Origin: Nonomuraea sp. PA05
GTDB lineage: Bacteria; Actinomycetota; Actinomycetes; Streptosporangiales; Streptosporangiaceae
Reading direction: 5' to 3'
NCBI RefSeq assembly: GCF_008086045.1
Contig: NZ_VSEY01000028.1
Coordinates: 112,259-176,258 of the forward strand
Length of the DNA stretch: 64,000 nucleotides
A program made the position numbers and the translations under genes. Below, in pieces: positions 8,518 to 17,372 of the stretch (its first letter is position 1; every line of letters starts with the position of its first letter). A model generated the notes under the pieces. That model saw nothing but the letters and a program-made list of their open reading frames with translations. It was not told the DNA's origin and made no database searches.

Positions 8518-9495
8518 ATGCTCCGCCGCCTGCTGCGCATCGTCCTGGCCCTGGTCGCCCTCGGTTTCCTCGGCTACGGGCTGGCCACCAACTGGGACGA
8601 GACGACGACCGCGCTGGCCGCGATGTCGCCGTGGGCGGTGCTCGGCTCGTTCGTGGCCGTCCTGGTCGGCCAGTTCTGCATGTTGCTGGCCTGGCGGGAG
8701 ATCCTTTCCGGGCTGGGCACGCGGGTGCCGGTGCGGATCGCCGGGCGGATCATGTTCGTGGGGCAGCTCGGCAAGTACATCCCGGGCGCGGTGTGGGCGT
8801 ACGCGGCGATGATGGACCTCGGGCGCGACCACGGCAGCCCGCCGCGCCGCACGTTCGCGACCATCTCACTCGGGCTGGTGATCAACCTGGGGGTGGCGAT
8901 CTCGATCGCCGCCGCCACGCTGGGCACCCTGGACGCGGTGCGGCAGGCCTGGTACTTCGTGCTGCTCGTGCCGGTGATCATCGTCTGCCTGCACCCCAAG
9001 GTGCTCACCTGGGGCCTCAACCTGGCGCTGCGCATCGCGCGCAGGGAGCCGCTGGAGAGCGCGCTGCCGGGCCGCACGGTGGTGGTCGCGGTGGCGTGGA
9101 CGGTGCTCGGCTGGCTCGTGTACGGCCTGCACATCTGGCTGATCGCCGGCCGTCCCGACCTGTACGTGGTGGCGACGGGCGCCTACGCGTTCGCCTGGGC
9201 GACCGGCATCCTGACCGTGGTCGTGCCTGCCGGGGTCGGCATCAGGGAGGGCGCGCTGGTGCTCGTGCTCGGGCCGATCATCGGCACGCCCGCCGCGCTC
9301 GCCGTGGCGATCGTGTCGCGGCTGGCGTTCACGCTGGCCGACGCGGTGGCGGCGGGCATCTCGTTCGTGCTCGGCCGCCGGCCCGTCACCGCGGCTCAGG
9401 AGCCGAGCAGCGCCGTCGCGTACGCCGACCAGAACGGCTCGGGATCGACCGCCTTGACCCCCGACCGCAACCTCTCCGGCTCGCCGGAGGCGTAG
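8518..9495 (+). CDS. Second flippase-like membrane protein (UPF0104 family)
   Basis: This 325-residue multi-pass protein is related to the product of 6700-7599. It has the same FVGQLGKYIPGAVW block near residue 80 and VVPAGVGIREGALV near residue 237. Its gene is divergent from the methyltransferase, with a 94-bp shared promoter region. Its last 100 bp overlap the 3' end of the convergent GT4 gene, so its hydrophilic tail (after about residue 290) is encoded antisense to that enzyme's C-terminus. A role in moving or modifying a lipid-linked intermediate is likely but not shown. Confidence 0.85.
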   Translation: MLRRLLRIVLALVALGFLGYGLATNWDETTTALAAMSPWAVLGSFVAVLVGQFCMLLAWREILSGLGTRVPVRIAGRIMFVGQLGKYIPGAVWAYAAMMDLGRDHGSPPRRTFATISLGLVINLGVAISIAAATLGTLDAVRQAWYFVLLVPVIIVCLHPKVLTWGLNLALRIARREPLESALPGRTVVVAVAWTVLGWLVYGLHIWLIAGRPDLYVVATGAYAFAWATGILTVVVPAGVGIREGALVLVLGPIIGTPAALAVAIVSRLAFTLADAVAAGISFVLGRRPVTAAQEPSSAVAYADQNGSGSTALTPDRNLSGSPEA

Positions 9496-10466
9496 AAGCG
9501 CTCGATGGCCGCGCGCAGGGCCCCCGCGTCGCCCGGCTCGACCAGCAGCCCGTCCACGCCGTCGGTGACGTGGTCGGCCAGCGCGCCGACGCGGGTGGCG
9601 ATCACCGGCACGCCGTGCTCGTGCGCCAGCCACACGTTCTGGCTGGCCGTGGCGTTGCGGTAGGGCAGCACCAGCGCGTCGGCCGCGGCGAACAGCCTCG
9701 GCACGTCCTCGGCGGCGACGTAGCCGGGGCGCAGCTCCACCCGGTCGCCGATGCCCAGCTCGCCGATCAGCGCCTTCGTCTCGTCCAGCCCGCCCCAGAA
9801 CTCGCCCGCGACGGTCAGCCCGATGCCCTCGGGCAGCGCGCGCAGCAGCAGGTCGAGCCCCTTGTACGGGCGCACGATGCCGAAGAACAGCAGCCTGCGG
9901 TGCACCGCCTCGGCAGCCCTGTCACCGGAGGTCGAGGGCAGGTGCGGCGGCAGCCCCGCCACGCTGACCGGCTTGGCCGTCAGCTCCCTGGCCAGCGCGG
10001 CCTGCGGCTCTGAGTGGGCCAGCACCCCGTCCACCCGCCTGAGCAAGGCCTTCATCAGCGGCGCGTCGTACGGCTTGCGCTCGTGCGGCAGCACGTTGTG
10101 GCACAGCGCGACCGTCCTGGCCTTCCGCCCGATTCCGGCGAGGATGCCCAGGTAGGCGGGCACCTGCACCGGGCTCAGCACCGCCAGCACGACCAGGTCG
10201 GCCGACCGCAGCCGCCGCCCGGCCGCCACCCATCCGTCCGGCCGCCGCCAGTCAAGCCGCCGCACGGTCTTCCGGTAAGGCGTGCCCTCGGGCGCGGAGA
10301 TCGTCTGCTGCCCCGGGTAGAGGAAGGACGGATACTGCGCCCGCCACGACTCGATCACCACGTCGTGCCCGAGCGCCGACAGGCGGTGCGCCAGCTCGGT
10401 GGTGTGCTGCGCCCCGCCCCCCTTGTACGGATAGGTCGGGCCGACGATCGCGATCCGCAAGGTCAC
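9396..10466 (-). CDS. GT4 glycosyltransferase
   Basis: The 356-residue protein starts with the family 4 pattern RIAIVGPTYPYKGGGAQHTTE and has a donor site around LPYRNATASQNVWLAHEHGVPV. It fits retaining glycosyltransferases of lipid-linked glycan pathways. I use the GTG at 10464-10466, which overlaps the stop of the upstream GT2 gene (GTGA). A longer open frame exists but its extra residues look non-coding. The 3' end overlaps the convergent gene ending at 9495 by 100 bp. The upstream polyprenyl-phosphate-type GT2 may feed the same pathway. Confidence 0.88.
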   Translation of the reverse strand: MTLRIAIVGPTYPYKGGGAQHTTELAHRLSALGHDVVIESWRAQYPSFLYPGQQTISAPEGTPYRKTVRRLDWRRPDGWVAAGRRLRSADLVVLAVLSPVQVPAYLGILAGIGRKARTVALCHNVLPHERKPYDAPLMKALLRRVDGVLAHSEPQAALARELTAKPVSVAGLPPHLPSTSGDRAAEAVHRRLLFFGIVRPYKGLDLLLRALPEGIGLTVAGEFWGGLDETKALIGELGIGDRVELRPGYVAAEDVPRLFAAADALVLPYRNATASQNVWLAHEHGVPVIATRVGALADHVTDGVDGLLVEPGDAGALRAAIERFYASGEPERLRSGVKAVDPEPFWSAYATALLGS

Positions 10467-11392
10467 TCTCCCCGGGAGCGCACGATCAGGTCGGCGAGCA
10501 ACGCGACGGACCCGATCAGCAGCCCCGACAGGAAGATCATGACGGTGTTGGCGGGGAAGTAGAACGGGTGCTGGATCATGTCCCAGACACCCTTCACGAA
10601 CCCGATGGCGACCAGCCACAACGCGGGCGGCATGAGCACCTTGAGCGGGTTGAAGTACATGATCATCCGCAGCACCTGGAGGATGTAGCGGTAGGCGTCG
10701 GAGACGAAGCTGAACTTCGACTTGCCGGCCCGCTTGGCGTACTCGGTCGGCAGGTAGTAGACGTCGTGCTGGTTCGACAGGAACGACAGCGTGATCGTCG
10801 TGACGCAGGAGAACCCCGGGGGCAGCAGCCGTAGGTACGGCTTGGCCACCGCCTTGCGGAAGGCCCGCAGGCCGGAGTTGAGGTCGGGGATCTTCTGCCC
10901 GGCCAGCATCTCGGCCACCTTGCGGATCACGAACTTGGCCGGCACGCGCAGCAGCTTGTGCGAGCCCTCCTCGCTGGTGCGCGCCCCGACCACCATGTCG
11001 ATGGCCGCGTCCTTGTCCAGGATCTGCACCAGCTCAGGGATGCGCTCGTTGGCGTAGGACATGTCGGCGTCGGTCCAGACGACGATCTCGCCCCTGGCCT
11101 CCTGCGAGCCGATGCGCCGCACGGTGCCCGCGCCGCCGTTGCGGTGGAAGGCGCGGATGCGCAGGTGCGGGTAGTGGGGCGCGGCCTCCCTCAGCTTGGC
11201 CAGGGTCGCGTCGGTCGAGCAGTCGTCCACGGCGACCAGCTCGTAGGTGTAGCCGCTCGAGTCCATCGCCTTGGTGATGCGCTCCACCTCGTCGATGACG
11301 TGATCCTGCTCGTTGTAGCAGGGCAGGACGATCGTGACGTACGGCGCTTCATCCACGGCAGTTCCACTCTTGGGGGTCTCAAGCGTGCTCAC
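10463..11392 (-). CDS. GT2 glycosyltransferase, polyprenyl-phosphate-sugar synthase type
   Basis: This 309-residue protein has a GT-A domain with VTIVLPCYNEQDHV, VDDCSTD and the DXD-like TDADMSY. The C-terminus carries two hydrophobic segments at about residues 250-305. This layout fits DPM1/GtrB-like enzymes that load a sugar from its nucleotide onto polyprenyl phosphate at the inner membrane face. Two neighbouring multi-pass proteins (11498-13561 and 13761-15401) look like GT-C enzymes that would use such a donor outside the membrane. The GTG start has no good ribosome-binding site; an internal GTG 12 codons later is an alternative. Confidence 0.88.
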   Translation of the reverse strand: MSTLETPKSGTAVDEAPYVTIVLPCYNEQDHVIDEVERITKAMDSSGYTYELVAVDDCSTDATLAKLREAAPHYPHLRIRAFHRNGGAGTVRRIGSQEARGEIVVWTDADMSYANERIPELVQILDKDAAIDMVVGARTSEEGSHKLLRVPAKFVIRKVAEMLAGQKIPDLNSGLRAFRKAVAKPYLRLLPPGFSCVTTITLSFLSNQHDVYYLPTEYAKRAGKSKFSFVSDAYRYILQVLRMIMYFNPLKVLMPPALWLVAIGFVKGVWDMIQHPFYFPANTVMIFLSGLLIGSVALLADLIVRSRGE

Positions 11393-11497
11393 GGGGGTCG
11401 AGGGTACTCTGCCCAGCCGGGAGGCGAGTCCACATCGGGCCAGCGGGAGCTCCCGATTCCCCGGATCTTTCTACCAGTCTGGCTCATCGCGGGCCGG

Positions 11498-13561
11498 TCA
11501 GGCGACCGCCATCCACACGTTCATCGTCAGGGACCACGTGCCGTTCGGAGCCTCGGTGAGCGAGCGCTCGTCCTGGCGGGTGACCAGCTTCATGACCTGC
11601 GACGCCGCCCCGTACGGCGAGACGTGCCAGTCCTCGGCCCCCAGCACGACCGGCACCCGGCCCGCCGCGCGCACCCGCTCGACCAGCCGCCGCACCTCAT
11701 CCTGCGGCGCGAGGTCGCCCTCGGTACGGGCCACCTGCGCGGCCGGTCTGCCGCACATGCCCCGCACGACCTGCACGAACCGGTCGCCCGTGACCCGCTC
11801 CACGGTCAGCACCGTGGCGTTGGCCGGGATCCTCGCGCACATCGCCTCGACCGCCGCCGCCTCCCCCCGCTCGACCGGTGTGAACGCGGTCCCGATAGAG
11901 GTCACGGCCGGGGGCGCGAGCACGAGCAGCACGGCCAGCGCCATGCCCCACCTCAGCACCTTCGGCCCGTGCCGGTCCGTGAGGCGGCGCAGCCGGGCCA
12001 GGCCGTACGTGGCGAGCAGGATCATGCCGGGGATCACGATGGGGACCAGGCGGCGGGCGGCCCACGGATGGTCCGGGGTGATCTCGGGGCGCAGCAGCGT
12101 GGTGACGGTCGTCCAGCCCACGACCGCCAGCGGCAGCAGCCACTCGAACGACGAGCCGTCACGCAGCAGCCTGCGCACGAGCAGGGCGGCGGCGATCGTG
12201 GCCAGCAGGACGGCGGGGGCGCCGACGTACCAGGTCACCCAGTGCAGGGAGTTCTCGAAGTAGAGCCGCGTGCCGTCCACGGGCATGACGTTGGCGCGCT
12301 GGATCTGCTCGATCATCTCGAACGTGCGGCGGTCGTCGGGGTTGGCGGGGACCCGGGTGACGGTCTGCACCCACGGGCGGGCGTACAGGGCCGCCATCAG
12401 CAGCACGACCAGCACCGCGCCCGTCCTCGGCGCCCACTTCGGCAGCCGGATCCGGGCGAGGGCGGGGGCGACGGCCGTGCCGGCGGCGGTGAGCACGAGG
12501 ACCCCGGCGCAGACGAACAGCAACGGCCGCACCGAAGCGGACAAATAAGAAAGGTAAGGACGAGCCAGCAGATACGCCGCCAGCATCCCCACCCCGGCCC
12601 CGGCCACCAGCCCAGCCAGCAACGGCAGCCCCCCCCCCCCCGCCGGCCTTCGCAACCGCCGCATGCCGATCAGCAGCCCCGCGAACGCCAGCACCGGCAG
12701 CACGTCACGCAGCCCGTCCACCCTGACCAGCACCGCCAGCCCGAACACCAGCCCGGCCAGCAGCGCCCTGCCCCGCTCCCGCCGGGCCAGCGCGTCGTGC
12801 GCCAGGGCCAGGCCGCCGAACAGCAGGATCAGCGACGGGATCTCGCTGAACGTGGTGCGCGAGGTGTACAGGATCGGCATGCTCACCGCGAACGCCACCG
12901 CTCCCGGCACCGCCCACCTGGCCCCCGCCAGCCGCGCCACCACCCCGGCCACCGTGAGCACCGCCAGCGCCCCCAGCACGGCCGGCACCACGTAGGGCGC
13001 GCCCAGCCAGTGGCCGATCGCGAACAACATCGGCGGGCCCGGCATGAACTGCGGCACCACCGCGCCGTCCGCCGGGAAGAAGCCGACGCTCTTGAACACC
13101 AGCGAGGGATCCGGCCCGCCGAACGCCTCCGCCTGGACGGGGATGGGCAGGCCGCCGTGGGTGGCGATCCAGGCGGCGTACTGGGTGTAGGTGGCGGGGT
13201 CGCGTCTCACGGCGACCTGCTCGCTGTGCATGATCGCGTTGAAGGCGCCTGACGCGACCGCCACGCCCGCGACGCCTGCCACCTGCCAGGTGCTCTTCCG
13301 TACGCGCCTCACGGCGCCGATGACCCCCGGCGATCCCTTCACGGCCGCCCGTGAGGCGTCGCCCGCCGGCCCGCCGCCCAGCCCTCGCGCGCCCGCCCAG
13401 CACAGCAGCGCGGCCAACGGGACGCCCAGCAGCGTGGCGGGCAGGGGGGCGAACCGGCCGAGCAGGAGCAGCGGCAGCCCGGCCAGCAGCCAGCCCGTCA
13501 CTGCCAGCGCGGGCAGCACGGAGAGCGTGGTGAGCACCCGGCCGGGTCGATCGAGTTCCAT
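11498..13561 (-). CDS. Multi-pass membrane protein, probable GT-C glycosyltransferase
   Basis: This 687-residue protein has roughly 12-14 hydrophobic segments. Its N-terminal third resembles the PMT/ArnT-like GT-C group, which transfers sugars from polyprenyl-phosphate donors on the outer face. Support includes an acidic loop after the early segments (RRDPATYTQYAAW). The soluble C-terminal part (about 590-687) is predicted extracellular. A 13-base G run on the coding strand at 12629-12641 encodes four glycines. The gene lies downstream of no close same-strand partner and is divergent from a second membrane protein at 13761. No donor or acceptor can be assigned. Confidence 0.72.
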   Translation of the reverse strand: MELDRPGRVLTTLSVLPALAVTGWLLAGLPLLLLGRFAPLPATLLGVPLAALLCWAGARGLGGGPAGDASRAAVKGSPGVIGAVRRVRKSTWQVAGVAGVAVASGAFNAIMHSEQVAVRRDPATYTQYAAWIATHGGLPIPVQAEAFGGPDPSLVFKSVGFFPADGAVVPQFMPGPPMLFAIGHWLGAPYVVPAVLGALAVLTVAGVVARLAGARWAVPGAVAFAVSMPILYTSRTTFSEIPSLILLFGGLALAHDALARRERGRALLAGLVFGLAVLVRVDGLRDVLPVLAFAGLLIGMRRLRRPAGGGGLPLLAGLVAGAGVGMLAAYLLARPYLSYLSASVRPLLFVCAGVLVLTAAGTAVAPALARIRLPKWAPRTGAVLVVLLMAALYARPWVQTVTRVPANPDDRRTFEMIEQIQRANVMPVDGTRLYFENSLHWVTWYVGAPAVLLATIAAALLVRRLLRDGSSFEWLLPLAVVGWTTVTTLLRPEITPDHPWAARRLVPIVIPGMILLATYGLARLRRLTDRHGPKVLRWGMALAVLLVLAPPAVTSIGTAFTPVERGEAAAVEAMCARIPANATVLTVERVTGDRFVQVVRGMCGRPAAQVARTEGDLAPQDEVRRLVERVRAAGRVPVVLGAEDWHVSPYGAASQVMKLVTRQDERSLTEAPNGTWSLTMNVWMAVA
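12629..12641. repeat. 13-base C/G homopolymer inside a coding region
   Basis: Thirteen C on the plus strand equal thirteen G on the coding strand and encode the Ala-Gly-Gly-Gly-Gly turn near the middle of the membrane protein. Gain or loss of one base would shift the frame and remove the C-terminal half. Confidence 0.95.
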
Positions 13562-13628
13562 CGTCGAGCGAGCGTATCCAACCCGGAGCCCACCCCTCGC
13601 CCGCGCGCCACCCCTGCGGACGCGAGAC

Positions 13629-13711
13629 GGGCCTGGGCGCGAGGCGGGCCGGGCGCGGGGCGGCCCGGGCGCGGGGTGGGGCGGGCGCGGGGCGGGGTGC
13701 GCGGCTCGGGC
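13629..13711 (+). other. G-rich low-complexity tract in a divergent promoter region
   Basis: Repeated GGGCGCGGGG-like units place many runs of three or more G on the plus strand, enough for a G-quadruplex in principle. The tract sits in the 199-bp gap between two divergent membrane-protein genes. Just after it comes a plausible -10-like TAGCGT (about 13724) and the AGGA-type ribosome-binding site of the plus-strand gene. Confidence 0.5.
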
Positions 13712-13760
13712 GCGATCGCCGGTAGCGTACGGACGTGCCGGAGAAGCGGGAGGACATGCG

Positions 13761-15401
13761 GTGAGGCCGGAGGCTCACGACGGCGAGCCCACGAGGACCG
13801 GCCGCGGCCGACGGCGCCTGCCGCACTGGGCGCGTCGGCACCGCTGGTTCCTGGTCGTGCTGGCCCTGGGCACCGCGCTGAGGGCGCTGGCCATGCTGGG
13901 CTACCGCCCCGCCCTGTGGTTCCCCGACTCCTACACCTACATCGTCACGGTCTTCAAACCCCGCCCCGACCTGGTGCGCCCGGCCGGTTACTCGATGTTC
14001 ATGAAGCTGCTGGAGCCGCTGCACGCGTTCGGCGCGGTGACGGCGGCCCAGCACCTGCTCGGCCTGGCCACGGGCGTGCTCGTCTACCGTGCCGTGCTCA
14101 GGGCCGCGCCCAGGGCTCCGAGGTGGGTGGCGACGCTGGCGACGGTGCCGGTGCTGCTGGACGCGTACCAGATCGAGCTGGAGCACCTGCTCGTCTCGGA
14201 CACGCTGTTCATGTTCCTGGTGGTGGCCGCCGTGGCGCTGTGCGCCACGCGGCGGACGGCGACCGCCGCGGCGATCGGCCTGCTGCTGGCCGCCGCCACG
14301 CTGACCAGGACGGTCGGGCAGCCGCTGATCGTGGTGCTGGCGGCCTGGTTCGTGCTGCGGGGATGGCTGTGGCCGCCGGACTCGCCGCGCCGCAGGACCA
14401 GGCCGACCGACGGCCGGGCCGAGCCGGGCACCGCGCCGGCGAGACGAGCCGGCGTGCGGTTCAGGGCACCGGGGTTCAGGGCACCGGGGTTCAGGGCACC
14501 GGGGTTCAGGGCAGCGGCGTTCCGGCCGGCGGCCGTGCTGCTGGCCGCCGCACTGGTGCCGATCGTCGCCTACGGCGCCTGGTTCTACGTCACCTACCAG
14601 CGGGTCGGCCTGGTGGGCGCGAACGGCGTCTTCCTGTACGCCCGGACGATGTCCTTCGCCGACTGCGACAGGATGGACCCGCCGCCCGACCTGAGGATCC
14701 TGTGCGATCCGCGCCCGCCGGAGCAGCGGCCGCCCTCGCAGGAGTACATCTGGGCCAAGGACGCGCCGCTGGTGCTGCTGCCGGGGATCACGTTCTCGAA
14801 GGAGAACGACGACCTGGCGGCCAGGTTCGCGATGCTGGCGCTCACGTCGCAGCCGCTCGACTACGCCGCCTCGGTGCTGGAGGAGCTGGGCCGCTCGTTC
14901 ACGTGGGACCGGCCGATCTATCCCGACGCCGAGATCTACGGCTATTACCAGTTTCCGGTCACCGAGCCCGGACCTCCTGGCCGCTATCCCGCGCAGGTGG
15001 GCGCCGAATATGCCAAGCTCTACGAGCAGGGTGCGATCGGCACGGAGATCGTGGAGCCCTTCGCCGGATGGTTGCGGGCCTATCAGAGCATGGTGCGACT
15101 GCCCGGCCCGGTGCTCCTGGGAATCTTGCTCGTGCCACCGGTGGCGGCCGTCGCCCGCAGGCGCAGGCGAGAGCGTCCTGCGGCGGGTCCGGTGTGGCTG
15201 GTGCCCTGGTCGGCGGCGATTGTGCTGCTGATCACACCGGCCGCGGCCGCCGAGTTCGACTACCGGTACGTGTTGCCGGCCGTGCCCCTGGCTTGTTTGG
15301 CGGCGGCCCAGAGCATCAGGCCTGACCTGCTCCGACAGTCCGGTGGCGATCAAAGGGCGAAAGAGTTTGGCGATGATATTCCACCCAATGTCCGGCTCTG
15401 A
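13761..15401 (+). CDS. Multi-pass membrane protein, probable GT-C glycosyltransferase
   Basis: I start this 546-residue protein at the GTG preceded by GGGAGGA six bases upstream; the longer open frame upstream lacks coding character. It has about eight to ten hydrophobic segments with a first-loop WFPDSYTYI, where an Asp lies close after the first membrane segment as in GT-C enzymes. A large extracellular loop (about 290-440) carries two Cys. Near residues 234-252 a five-residue unit FRAPG is repeated three times, encoded by 15-bp tandem repeats, probably in a flexible loop. It is divergent from the other large membrane protein and precedes an LCP ligase on the same strand. Confidence 0.72.
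   Translation: MRPEAHDGEPTRTGRGRRRLPHWARRHRWFLVVLALGTALRALAMLGYRPALWFPDSYTYIVTVFKPRPDLVRPAGYSMFMKLLEPLHAFGAVTAAQHLLGLATGVLVYRAVLRAAPRAPRWVATLATVPVLLDAYQIELEHLLVSDTLFMFLVVAAVALCATRRTATAAAIGLLLAAATLTRTVGQPLIVVLAAWFVLRGWLWPPDSPRRRTRPTDGRAEPGTAPARRAGVRFRAPGFRAPGFRAPGFRAAAFRPAAVLLAAALVPIVAYGAWFYVTYQRVGLVGANGVFLYARTMSFADCDRMDPPPDLRILCDPRPPEQRPPSQEYIWAKDAPLVLLPGITFSKENDDLAARFAMLALTSQPLDYAASVLEELGRSFTWDRPIYPDAEIYGYYQFPVTEPGPPGRYPAQVGAEYAKLYEQGAIGTEIVEPFAGWLRAYQSMVRLPGPVLLGILLVPPVAAVARRRRRERPAAGPVWLVPWSAAIVLLITPAAAAEFDYRYVLPAVPLACLAAAQSIRPDLLRQSGGDQRAKEFGDDIPPNVRL
14460..14520 (+). repeat. In-frame 15-bp tandem repeat
   Basis: The unit TTCAGGGCACCGGGG occurs three times with a degenerate fourth copy. 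It encodes the FRAPG repeats of the surrounding membrane protein, and a multiple of 3 keeps the frame open whatever the copy number. Confidence 0.9.
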
Positions 15402-15539
15402 GTATGCTTTGCCGCGGAAACATCACGTCCGGGTCACGGTCGTTCCCCACGATCATGGCTCGGGGCACGCCGTACGTGACCTAGTCTCATGGCGCGGAGC
15501 GACCAATCCGGCGGCGCAAGGAGTGAGGCTAGGGGGCGT

Positions 15540-17198
15540 ATGAGTGACTACAGGAGCGTGCCGGTCGCCGATTCCGTGCATGACCGCCGCACCGCCGTCA
15601 CACAACCGGGCAGCACACAACCGGGCAGCCGGATGGCCCGCCGTCAGGCGGCCGCCGCCGCGCCGCCCCCGCCTGACGACCGGCCGCCGCGCGGCCACCG
15701 CTCAGGCGGCGGCCCGGGCGGCCAGAACAGGATGCGCGTGCTGGCGTGGGTCAGCATCGGCCTGACCTCGGTCATGGTGGCGGGCGCGCTGACCGCGTAC
15801 ACCACCTACCGCGACGCCTTCGGCAACATCAACCAGAAGAGCGTCAAGGAAGACATCATCAACCCGCGCCCGCCGGAGACAGGGGCGCTGAACGTGCTGC
15901 TCGTCGGCTCCGACACGCGCGCGGGCCAGGGCAACGCGAAGTACGGGCAGGCGCTGGCCCGGCAGTCCGACGCGGGCGGCAAGCGCACCGACACGATCAT
16001 CCTCATGCACATCTCGCCCAACCGGGACAAGGCGCAGCTCATCAGCTTCCCTCGGGACTCGATGGTGCAGATACCCCGGTGCAAGAACGAGACCACCAAG
16101 CAGGAGATGCCCGCCCGCCGGGACATGATCAACTCGGCGTACAACTCGGGCGGCATCGCCTGCACGATCTCCACCATCGAGACGCTCACCGGCATCCGCG
16201 TCAACCACTTCGTCGAGGTGGACTTCAGCGGCTTCAAGAACATCGTCGACGCCCTCGGCGGCATCGAGATCTGCCTGAAGACGGCCGTCAACGACAAGTC
16301 GTCCAAGCTGGTGCTCCCGGCCGGCACCAGCCTGCTCAACGGCGAGAAGGCGCTCGGCTACGTGCGCCTGCGCCACTACGGCGACGGCAGCGACATCCAG
16401 CGCATCAAGCGCCAGCAGATCTTCCTGAGCAAGGTCGTGGCCAAGGCCACCAGCAGTGAGCTGCTCACGGACGTGGGCCGGCTGCGCGACTTCGTCGCCG
16501 CCGCGGGCAAGTCCGTCACGATGGACCCCGAGCTGGCCAACGACACCGAAGAGCTGATCAGGATCGCGATGAGCGCCAAGGCGCTGACGGCCAACGGCGT
16601 CAAGTTCATCACCGTGCCCTGGGGCGCGGCTCCCGACGACCCCAACCGGGTGGTCTGGACCGAGCCGGACGCCGGCGAGCTGTTCAAGGCGATCAGGACC
16701 GACACCGAGGTCGCCACCCCCGAGCCGACCAGCAGCACGAGCGCCAAGCCCAAGGCCGCGGTCAAGCCGCAGCAGGTGCGCGTCCAGGTGCTCAACGGCA
16801 CCAAGACCTTCGGCAAGGCCCGCGAGGTGGCCGACCAGCTCGCCAAGGAGGGCTACAAGGTCGTCTCGGTGGGCAACTACACCGCGCCCGGCGGGGCCAG
16901 CCTGCCCAAGAGCGAGATCCACTACACCAAGACGGAGACGGCGACCGACCACGCCGTCAAGCTGGGCACCGCGGTGCTGCCCAAGCCCCAGGCCGCCTCG
17001 GGCAAGGTGCAGGCGTCCAACGTGCAGCCGTACACGTCCACGACGGGCACGGCCACGGCGGGCGGCGCCACGAAGGGCACGCCGATCATCCAGCTCGTGG
17101 TCGGCGAGGACTTCGACTCGGTCAAGGTCACCGAGCTTCCCGACAGCGTGAAGAACAACTCGATCACCGCGTCGGAGCAGAAGAACGTGTGCACGTGA
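15540..17198 (+). CDS. LytR-CpsA-Psr (LCP) family protein with LytR_C domain
   Basis: LCP enzymes attach lipid-linked glycopolymers to peptidoglycan on the outer membrane face. This 552-residue protein has a disordered cytoplasmic N-terminus rich in Ala and Pro and one membrane segment (about residues 64-84). The LCP domain follows, with LLVGSDTRAG, RTDTIIL and ISFPRDS supplying the catalytic Arg/Asp set. A LytR_C domain (VRVQVLNGT onward) is followed by a Ser/Thr-rich linker and tail. An ATG 51 bp upstream is possible, but the one chosen has an AGGGGG tract ahead of it. Its place in a glycosyltransferase locus matches the family role. A paralogue lies at 31967-33412. Confidence 0.9.
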   Translation: MSDYRSVPVADSVHDRRTAVTQPGSTQPGSRMARRQAAAAAPPPPDDRPPRGHRSGGGPGGQNRMRVLAWVSIGLTSVMVAGALTAYTTYRDAFGNINQKSVKEDIINPRPPETGALNVLLVGSDTRAGQGNAKYGQALARQSDAGGKRTDTIILMHISPNRDKAQLISFPRDSMVQIPRCKNETTKQEMPARRDMINSAYNSGGIACTISTIETLTGIRVNHFVEVDFSGFKNIVDALGGIEICLKTAVNDKSSKLVLPAGTSLLNGEKALGYVRLRHYGDGSDIQRIKRQQIFLSKVVAKATSSELLTDVGRLRDFVAAAGKSVTMDPELANDTEELIRIAMSAKALTANGVKFITVPWGAAPDDPNRVVWTEPDAGELFKAIRTDTEVATPEPTSSTSAKPKAAVKPQQVRVQVLNGTKTFGKAREVADQLAKEGYKVVSVGNYTAPGGASLPKSEIHYTKTETATDHAVKLGTAVLPKPQAASGKVQASNVQPYTSTTGTATAGGATKGTPIIQLVVGEDFDSVKVTELPDSVKNNSITASEQKNVCT

Positions 17199-17372
17199 GG
17201 CTCCAAGTTCCCTGTGTAACCGGGCATTCTGGTCCACTGCGAGAGACAGGACCCACGAGGGCGGGATAGTCTGTCGTGGGTTGGCGACGCAGCGCGACGC
17301 AATTCCGCAAGGGTTTCGATCCTGTTGTCGTCCTGGTTCCCCGGCCCCGAGCGAAGCTGAGCGACTTCTTCT

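Noticed and set aside
13191..13760. N-terminal extension of the membrane protein that starts at 13761
   Set aside because: It overlaps the divergent gene, has no family-like sequence, and a good ribosome site precedes the GTG at 13761.
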